The notes under the pieces are model-generated. The model was given only the letters and a program-made list of their open reading frames with translations. It did not search any database and was not told the DNA's origin. Position numbers and translations under genes: made by a program. Below are positions 58,618 to 64,000 of a stretch of DNA of 64,000 nucleotides, piece after piece. Source of the stretch: Streptomyces corallincola (GTDB lineage Bacteria > Actinomycetota > Actinomycetes > Streptomycetales > Streptomycetaceae); contig NZ_JAHRXF010000004.1 of the NCBI RefSeq assembly GCF_019104725.1, positions 124,001-188,000 of the forward strand. The letters run 5' to 3'. Positions within the stretch are counted from its first letter, which is position 1, and each line of letters begins with the position of its first letter.

Positions 58618-59994
58618 TTGGCGTCCGCTACCGCCGTCACCCGGCCTTCGAGCGCCGCGCGGACCGCACAGGTCCCCGCGGGCGCCACCGTCACCGATCC
58701 CGCCCTGGTGCGGCGCGCCGTACAGGCCGCCGCGGTCGGGAACGCGATGGAGTGGTTCGACTTCGGCGTCTACAGCTACATCGCGGTCACCCTGGGGAAG
58801 GTCTTCTTCCCCTCCGGCAACCCGACCGCGCAGTTGCTCTCGACGTTCGGGGCGTTCGCCGCCGCGTTCCTGGTACGCCCGCTGGGCGGGCTGGTGTTCG
58901 GCCCCCTGGGCGACCGGGTGGGGCGCCGCAAGGTGCTCGCCCTGACGATGATCATGATGGCGGCGGGCACCTTCGCCATCGGCCTGATCCCCTCCTACGC
59001 CTCGATCGGCGTCGGCGCTCCCCTGCTCCTGCTGGCGGCCCGGCTGGTACAGGGCTTCTCCACGGGCGGTGAGTACGCGGGTGCCACGACGTTCATCGCG
59101 GAGTACGCACCCGACAAGCGGCGCGGATTCCTCGGCAGCTGGCTGGAGTTCGGCACGCTGGCGGGGTACATCGGCGGTGCCGGTCTGGTCACCCTGCTGA
59201 CCGCGCTGCTCTCCTCCGCCGACCTGCTCTCCTGGGGCTGGCGCGTACCGTTCATGATCGCGGGCCCGATGGGTCTGATCGGTCTCTATCTGCGGATGCG
59301 GCTGGAGGAAACCCCGGCGTTCGCGGCGGAGATGGAGAAGGCGGAGACGCGGCGGCCCAAGGTGCCGCTGCGCGAGATGGTCACCGGTCAGTGGCGCTCG
59401 CTGATCCTCTGCATGGGTCTGGTGCTGGTCTTCAACGTCACCGACTACATGCTGCTGTCGTACATGCCGAGCTACCTCACCAGCGAACTCAGGTACGGCG
59501 AGACGCACGGGCTGCTGGTCGTCCTGGGCGTCATGGCCGTGATGATGGTCGTACAGCCCTTCGCGGGCGCCCTGACCGACCGGGTGGGCCGCCGCCCGGT
59601 GATCGCGGCGGGCTGCGCGGGCTTCCTGCTGCTGTCGGTCCCGGCCCTGCTGCTGATCCGCCAGGGCAGTCTTCTCGCGGTGGCCCTCGGCATGGGCGCC
59701 CTCGGCCTGCTGCTGGTCTGCTTCACCGCCGCCATGCCCGCCGCCCTCCCCGCCCTCTTCCCCACCCGCGTCCGCTACGGCTCGCTCTCCATCGGCTTCA
59801 ACGTCTCCGTCTCCCTCTTCGGCGGCACCACGCCCCTGGTGGTGACGGCCCTGATCGGCGCGACGGGGAACCTGATGATGCCCGCGTACTACATGATGGC
59901 GGCGGCCGTGATCGGCGGCTTCGCGGTCTGGCGCATGCGGGAGTCCGCGGGCAGGCCGCTGCCGGGCTCGGCCCCGGCGGTGGACCCGCGGTAG
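58618..59994 (+). CDS. MFS metabolite/proton symporter (ProP/KgtP-like)
   Basis: A 458-residue protein with a probable TTG start. Twelve hydrophobic segments are present, with strong family markers: AVGNAMEWFDFGVYSYIAV in TM1, VRPLGGLVFGPLGDRVGRRKVLAL in loop 2-3, GFSTGGEYAGATTFIAEYAPDKRRGFLGSW in TM4-5. Members import osmolytes, dicarboxylates or similar with protons. The substrate is unknown. Confidence 0.93.
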   Translation: MASATAVTRPSSAARTAQVPAGATVTDPALVRRAVQAAAVGNAMEWFDFGVYSYIAVTLGKVFFPSGNPTAQLLSTFGAFAAAFLVRPLGGLVFGPLGDRVGRRKVLALTMIMMAAGTFAIGLIPSYASIGVGAPLLLLAARLVQGFSTGGEYAGATTFIAEYAPDKRRGFLGSWLEFGTLAGYIGGAGLVTLLTALLSSADLLSWGWRVPFMIAGPMGLIGLYLRMRLEETPAFAAEMEKAETRRPKVPLREMVTGQWRSLILCMGLVLVFNVTDYMLLSYMPSYLTSELRYGETHGLLVVLGVMAVMMVVQPFAGALTDRVGRRPVIAAGCAGFLLLSVPALLLIRQGSLLAVALGMGALGLLLVCFTAAMPAALPALFPTRVRYGSLSIGFNVSVSLFGGTTPLVVTALIGATGNLMMPAYYMMAAAVIGGFAVWRMRESAGRPLPGSAPAVDPR

Positions 59995-60090
59995 CGGGAG
60001 TACGGGCGCGGGGGCCGCGCGCCTTCCCCGAGGGCGCGGCCCTGGGGAGAGCGCGGCCCCGGGAGAGTGCGGCCCTGGGGAGGCGCGGCC

Positions 60091-60714
60091 TCAGCCGATC
60101 CCCCGGTCAACTCCGGGCCCCAGCAAGGCTTCCGGCAGAGCGGTCCCCCGCTCCCGCAGGTGCCGCAGAGCCGCCGCGAGCGAGTAGCAGTCGAAGAGGG
60201 CCGAGTGTTCGGCCCCCTCGGCGGCCGGGCGGGGAAGGCCGAGGGCCTGCCAGAGACGGCCGGAGTTGGCGGTGACCGTGGCCGGGGCGACGGCGTGCAG
60301 CCAGGGCCGGAGCGTAGAGAAATGGGCACCGAAACAAGAAGGGGTGACGGTCTCGCCCCGCGCGCGGGCCCACCCGATGTTCTCCCCGAGGACGACCATG
60401 TCGTTGCCGTACGAGAACGCCGAGCGCCCCTCGCAGAAACCCAGGAAGTCGCTCAGCGCCCGCGCGGGCGGGACCCCCTCCGCGTCCAGAACGCGCTGCT
60501 CGATACCGGTCAACTCCTCGAAGAACGGGGAGAGCCGGGGGTTCATCACCGGCCGGACCAGCACCTCGTACTCCGCCACCACCGACAAGTCCTCCCGCAC
60601 CCGCAGCGCCCCGATCTGCACGATCTCCCGGAACTGCCCCTCCCCTCCCCAGTCCTGCGCCAACGCCCCTTCCCAGGAGGTGAATTCGAGGTCGTACAGC
60701 ACGAACGTGCGCAA
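60091..60714 (-). CDS. 3'-5' exonuclease family protein (DEDDh)
   Basis: A 207-residue protein from a TTG with GGAAGGAAG upstream. The first metal motif is LYDLEFTSW (D8 and E10), then IVQIGALRVREDLSVVAEYEVLVRP and a conserved LTGIEQRVLDAEGV. The second Asp is in SYGNDMVVL, and EHSALFDCYSLAAAL holds the His and last Asp of DEDDh. It resembles ERI-1/sporulation inhibitor KapD-type exonucleases. The nucleic acid substrate is unknown. Confidence 0.87.
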   Translation of the reverse strand: MRTFVLYDLEFTSWEGALAQDWGGEGQFREIVQIGALRVREDLSVVAEYEVLVRPVMNPRLSPFFEELTGIEQRVLDAEGVPPARALSDFLGFCEGRSAFSYGNDMVVLGENIGWARARGETVTPSCFGAHFSTLRPWLHAVAPATVTANSGRLWQALGLPRPAAEGAEHSALFDCYSLAAALRHLRERGTALPEALLGPGVDRGIG

Positions 60715-60738
60715 CGCGGGCTTCCTTCCGGGCAGCGG

Positions 60739-60818
60739 CCTGACGGCCGGACGACCTCGTGGCCGGACGACCTGACGGCCGGATGGCCTGACGGCCGGAT
60801 GGCCTGATGGCCGGGGTG
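60739..60818. repeat. 16-bp tandem repeat, five copies
   Basis: CCTGACGGCCGGACGA, CCTCGTGGCCGGACGA, CCTGACGGCCGGATGG (twice) and CCTGATGGCCGGGGTG run head to tail. It lies in the 335-bp interval upstream of both the exonuclease and O-methyltransferase genes; the rest of that interval holds nothing I can identify. Confidence 0.95.
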
Positions 60819-61049
60819 ATCCGCCCAGGATGCCCGCTCAGAGGGGCGAGGACCGCCGGGGCCCGCGCAAACGGTCGGCGGACGGCCGCCGGGTCCCCCG
60901 CTGCCCCACCACCTCCGTAGGGCTACCCCCCGCCTGGATCGGCCCGCTCGCCCCACCGCGCCGCGCGCCCCTCGTCTGGCAAGGTGGACACCGGGGCGGG
61001 CCGGGCCGTGACGGAGCGGTGGCGGCCCTTATGGAGAGGCGGCCCGGAC

Positions 61050-61721
61050 ATGAACGGCTCGGAGCACTGGGACACGGTGGACGCGTACTTCGGCGCGGCG
61101 CTGGCACGGGAGGACGAAGCGCTGGGGGCCGCGCTGCGGGAGAGCAAGGCGGCGGGGCTGCCGCCCATCGCGGTCTCCCCCACCCAGGGCAAGCTGCTGC
61201 GACTCCTCGCGGAGATCCAGGGCGCCCGGAACATCCTGGAGATCGGCACCCTCGGCGGCTACAGCACGATCTGGCTGGCCCGCGCGCTCCCGGAGGACGG
61301 CAGACTGATCAGCCTGGAGTACGACCCGGTCCACGCCGACGTCGCCGTACGCAACCTCGCCCGCGCCGGACTGGACCGGATCACGGAGGTGCGGGTCGGA
61401 GCCGCGCTGGACTCCCTGCCGAAACTGGCGGACGAGAACCCGCCCCCGTTCGACCTGACGTTCATCGACGCGGACAAGGTGAACAACCCGCGCTACGTGG
61501 AGTGGGCGCTGCGCCTGTCCCGCGCGGGCAGCCTGATCATCGTGGACAACGTCGTGCGCGAGGGCCGGGTCGCGGACCCTGCGGACACCGACCCGAGCGT
61601 CGTCGGCACCCGTGCGGCGATCGACCTGATCGCCACCCACCCGCGCCTGTCCGGCACCGCGGTGCAGACGGTCGGCAGCAAGGGGTACGACGGGTTCGCG
61701 CTGGCCCGCGTCCTGGCCTGA
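61050..61721 (+). CDS. O-methyltransferase (caffeoyl-CoA/catechol type)
   Basis: A 223-residue SAM-dependent enzyme; ATG at 61050 with GGAGAGG upstream. The family order is clear: SPTQGKLLRLLAEIQGARNILEIGTLGGYSTIWLA (motif I), GRLISLEYDPVHADVA, FDLTFIDADKVNNPRYVEWAL (metal-binding D), and LIIVDNVVREGRVAD. It methylates catechol-like hydroxyls with a divalent metal; the acceptor is unknown. Confidence 0.93.
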   Translation: MNGSEHWDTVDAYFGAALAREDEALGAALRESKAAGLPPIAVSPTQGKLLRLLAEIQGARNILEIGTLGGYSTIWLARALPEDGRLISLEYDPVHADVAVRNLARAGLDRITEVRVGAALDSLPKLADENPPPFDLTFIDADKVNNPRYVEWALRLSRAGSLIIVDNVVREGRVADPADTDPSVVGTRAAIDLIATHPRLSGTAVQTVGSKGYDGFALARVLA

Positions 61722-61804
61722 GATCCGGCGGGGCAGCCGGGCCGGGAGCCCCGCCCGCTCGCTCGCTCGCTCGCTCCGGTGCCGGGTCGCTCGGTGGGCT
61801 GCGC

Positions 61805-62197
61805 TCAACCCTCGTGGTAGAAGCCGACGTTGACGCTGCGGGGTGCCGTGCGGTCCTGTACGACGACCTCGCCGGAGCCGCCGCGCGGCAGCTGCACGGT
61901 CTGCCCGTAGCCGACGGTCTGCGCGTACTCCCCGACGATCAGCCGCACCTCGGACGACGGCTCGGCCTGCGAGCCGCGCAGCCAGGAGAGGTGCCAGCCG
62001 CCCTCCGGCCCGCACAGGAACTCCAGGTGCACCCGGGAGACGAACAGCCAGTCCTCGGGGCAGACAAGTCGGCACACGGACCCGTCCCGGCCGACCCGGA
62101 GCACGCTGCCCGGCTCACTGGGCGCCTCGGCCATCGACATACCCGCGGTGGCTCCCGCCTCGGCGCCGGTGACGGTGGCCATCGTCAGTTCGAGCAC
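61805..62197 (-). CDS. FHA-domain-like protein
   Basis: A 130-residue protein; after a short variable N-terminus it shows GSVLRVGRDGSVCRLVCPED (GR...S-type motif), WLFVSRVHLEFLCGPEGG (SRxH motif) and a beta-rich end (EVVVQDRTAPRSVNVGF). These match the phosphothreonine-binding loops of FHA domains. There is no kinase or other domain. GGGGGAA precedes the GTG. Its partner is unknown. Confidence 0.75.
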   Translation of the reverse strand: MLELTMATVTGAEAGATAGMSMAEAPSEPGSVLRVGRDGSVCRLVCPEDWLFVSRVHLEFLCGPEGGWHLSWLRGSQAEPSSEVRLIVGEYAQTVGYGQTVQLPRGGSGEVVVQDRTAPRSVNVGFYHEG

Positions 62198-62315
62198 GTG
62201 CGTTCCCCCTGAGGAAGCTGCGACGTCCGGGACGTCCCGCGGGCGACGGTCCGCTGCTCGGGCCGCCGCCGAATGATAAAACGCCCGGCACGATCACGTC
62301 CGGCACAATGGGTTC

Positions 62316-62762
62316 ATGACCGAGCGAAAGCCACCGGGTGTGCCGTTCGAGTCCTGGGTGGACAAGCAGATCCGCGACGCGCAGGGACGCGGGGAGTTCG
62401 ACTCCCTGCCGGGTGCGGGCGAGCCACTGCCCGCCGATCTCTACTCCTCCTACGACGAGTTGTGGTGGGTCAAGCGGAAGATGGCCCGCGAGGGCCTCGC
62501 CGTGCTGCCGCCCGCACTGGCCCTCCGCAAGGAGGCGGAGGACGCCCTCGAAGCGGCATACGCGGCCCCCTCCGAACGCCTGGCCCGCAAGATCATCACC
62601 GAGGTCAACGTCAAGATCAGCGAGATGATGTTCAAACCCCCGCCCGGCCCGCCCCTCGGCAAGAAGCCGTACGACGTGGAGGAGGTCGCCCGCGAATGGC
62701 GCCGCCGCAGGGCGGAGACGACCGCAGCGGTGACGGAGCCACGGGCCGAAGCCGGACCCTGA
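62316..62762 (+). CDS. DUF1992 (DnaJC28-like conserved region) protein
   Basis: A 148-residue protein with the DUF1992 core: FESWVDKQIRDAQGRGEFDSLPGAGEPLP, followed by DELWWVKRKMAREGLAVLPPALALRKEAEDALE. The segment KIITEVNVKISEMMFKPPPGPPLGK matches the end of the region. It lacks a J domain. Its function is unknown. A hairpin terminator at 62841 separates it from the convergent gene. Confidence 0.9.
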   Translation: MTERKPPGVPFESWVDKQIRDAQGRGEFDSLPGAGEPLPADLYSSYDELWWVKRKMAREGLAVLPPALALRKEAEDALEAAYAAPSERLARKIITEVNVKISEMMFKPPPGPPLGKKPYDVEEVAREWRRRRAETTAAVTEPRAEAGP

Positions 62763-62840
62763 ACCGGGCCCGGAGCCACGTGCGCGTCGGCGGCCGGGGC
62801 GCCCTGACCGGCGGGGCGACGGGAGCGGCGTACGGCGGAG

Positions 62841-62876
62841 AGCCGGGGTCCTCCCGCGTACGGAGGGACCCCGGCT
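62841..62876. terminator. Bidirectional terminator
   Basis: AGCCGGGGTCC-TCC and GGAGGGACCCCGGCT form a long stem with a bulge and a short loop, between the convergent DUF1992 and disordered-protein genes. Confidence 0.75.
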
Positions 62877-62897
62877 CGATGTGCCCGTGGGGACGGG

Positions 62898-63935
62898 TCA
62901 GAGGTGGAGCAGGCGACCGGCCAGTTCGCGGTAGTCGCGCAGCGCGAGACGGAGCTGTTCGGTGTCCGTCTCGTGGCCCGGCGTCTTCTCCTCGCCGGTC
63001 TGCCAGGACCGGCGCAGGGTGCTGCGGCGGCGGCTGACGGCCTCGCTCAGCCGGGAGGCGATCTCCTCCAGCTCACGGTCGGCCTCCTCCACGGCGGCTC
63101 GCGGTCCGTCCACGAACCCGGCGGTGGTCTGCCGCAGCCGCTGCTCCCACTGCTCGGCCTCCTCGTGGGGCAGCAGGGTCGGCTCACCGCCGTCGGCGGC
63201 GGTGTCCGCCGTGCGCGCCGAGTCGTGGCGGCCCGTGCGGTCGCCCTCGGACGGCATCCGGCGGTCGGCGTTGCCCACGCCACGCATGTCACTCGTGCCA
63301 CGCGGGTCACCCATGCCACGGGCGTCATCCGTGCCGCGCGCGTCGCCGAAGCCGCGCGGGTCGTCCGTGCCACGGGCGTCGTCGTCCATACCGCGCGGGT
63401 CACGCGTGCCGCGCACACCGCTCGCGCCCTCGGTCCGACCCATGCCCTCGGCCATGCCGTCGGTCCCGCGGCCGGGCATGCCCTCGGTCCTGCCCGTGCC
63501 GCCGGGGGCCGTCGTGCCGAGCGTCTGCTCGCCGCGCGCGTCAGCAGTGCCGGAGGTGTCCCAGCCCGCGCCCCGCTGCGAGGCCGGGGTCCCGGCGGTG
63601 GCTTCGGTGTACGGCTCGGCGTCCTGGTGGGCGCCGGTCCGGCCGCTCGCGCCGGTGTCCGTCATGCCGCCCCTAGGGGTGTCCGGGTCGATGGCCGTGC
63701 CGCGCTGCTCCGGGGCCGGGGGCGCGGTCCAGTCGCCGTGGGCGGTGGAACCGGCGGGCCGCTGTCCGGCGGTCGGGTCGGAGCGGTTCCAGCGGTCCTC
63801 GCCCATGTCCCGGACGCGGGGGTCGTCGCCGGTGGCCGTCTCGCCGGTCCGGCCGCGCCGGAGTTCGTCGGTGTCGCTTCCGGTCGGGTTCTGGCGCCGT
63901 TCGGCGCCCAGCCCGGTGTCCCTGTCCTGCGCCAT
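62898..63935 (-). CDS. Mostly disordered protein with hexapeptide repeats and helical C-terminus
   Basis: A 345-residue protein. Residues 1-245 are hydrophilic Gly/Asp/Arg/Thr-rich and contain about six RGTDDP/RGMGDP-type hexapeptides (residues 170-212). Residues 250-345 are predicted helical (EEAEQWEQRLRQTTAGFVDGPRAAVEEADRELEEIASRLSEAVSRRR, then TEQLRLALRDYRELAGRLLHL) and are probably the conserved functional part. There is no signal peptide. GAGAGTTG precedes the ATG. The function is unknown. Confidence 0.75.
   Translation of the reverse strand: MAQDRDTGLGAERRQNPTGSDTDELRRGRTGETATGDDPRVRDMGEDRWNRSDPTAGQRPAGSTAHGDWTAPPAPEQRGTAIDPDTPRGGMTDTGASGRTGAHQDAEPYTEATAGTPASQRGAGWDTSGTADARGEQTLGTTAPGGTGRTEGMPGRGTDGMAEGMGRTEGASGVRGTRDPRGMDDDARGTDDPRGFGDARGTDDARGMGDPRGTSDMRGVGNADRRMPSEGDRTGRHDSARTADTAADGGEPTLLPHEEAEQWEQRLRQTTAGFVDGPRAAVEEADRELEEIASRLSEAVSRRRSTLRRSWQTGEEKTPGHETDTEQLRLALRDYRELAGRLLHL
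63275..63415 (-). repeat. 18-bp repeat encoding RGxxDx hexapeptides
   Basis: Plus-strand units such as CGGGTCACCCATGCCACG and GGCGTCATCCGTGCCGCG recur at 18-nt spacing about six times inside the disordered-protein gene. Confidence 0.85.
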
Positions 63936-64000
63936 GTCTCAACTCTCCTTCGGGTGGCCCTTGTGGGAAGACCACGGCATGTGGGAGCGGGTCTGTGACG

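Noticed and set aside
58485..58620. Short upstream open frame before the MFS symporter
   Set aside because: Low-complexity Pro/Leu/Thr sequence, no ribosome-binding site, and the family-like sequence begins only at the TTG at 58618.

Overview
The window reads as a chromosomal segment of a Streptomyces or close relative. GC is very high throughout, GTG starts are frequent (with a few TTG and one probable CTG), and genes are packed with 4-nt overlaps. Gene content is typical of the genus: RNase P RNA, a zinc-ribbon/Nif3 pair, a two-component system, D-Ala-D-Ala carboxypeptidase, and the SCO2322-type cobalamin locus. I see no prophage, transposon, CRISPR array, rRNA or tRNA.

Layout. 0-4.8 kb: end of an M50 protease, F420-NADP reductase, an MFS exporter and methionine aminopeptidase. 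4.9-10.9 kb: an iron block with heme oxygenase behind an iron-box-like site, a PhzF protein, then efeO-efeB-efeU behind two more iron-box-like palindromes, overlapped by a lipoprotein gene. 10.9-24.2 kb: a stand-alone Prim-Pol-type protein, Rsm22-like methyltransferase, serine hydrolase, Bcr/CflA exporter, oxidoreductases, D-Ala-D-Ala carboxypeptidase, DoxX and MazG-like proteins, a secreted Cys-rich protein, an HTH regulator and a hydrolase. 24.5-24.95 kb: rnpB (minus strand). 25-31.5 kb: YaaA, KDPG-type aldolase, a histidine phosphatase, a zinc-ribbon coiled-coil protein and Nif3. 31.6-43.2 kb: MaoC hydratase, histidine kinase/response regulator, a truncated sigma factor, two divergent MFS pumps (one with a C-terminal beta-sandwich extension), cell-wall amidase and small envelope proteins. 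43.2-47.5 kb: a translationally coupled glycosyltransferase/methyltransferase/alpha-alpha-barrel operon divergent from a KstR-like TetR regulator, with an exact KstR-type motif between them. 48.4-55.1 kb: a cobalamin riboswitch leads a five-gene operon (surface-anchored transcobalamin-like protein, SCO2322-family protein, EcfT, fused EcfA-EcfA', S component). 55.4-64 kb: an SLT protein, a GT87-PAP2 fusion, an MFS symporter, an exonuclease, an O-methyltransferase, an FHA protein, a DUF1992 protein and a disordered protein.

The most unusual feature is the number of short tandem repeats. Codon-phased arrays sit in non-conserved protein tails and linkers. One family has a 15-bp period and a CACATGG core and recurs at five loci (15.7, 27.4, 29.6, 53.0 and 54.1 kb). 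Other arrays have 16- or 18-bp periods, or about 30 bp built on CCCGTAAGGG. Three of the five cobalamin-operon proteins carry such inserts. The histidine phosphatase has a repeat tail where the S. coelicolor counterpart, as I recall it, has an RNase H domain.
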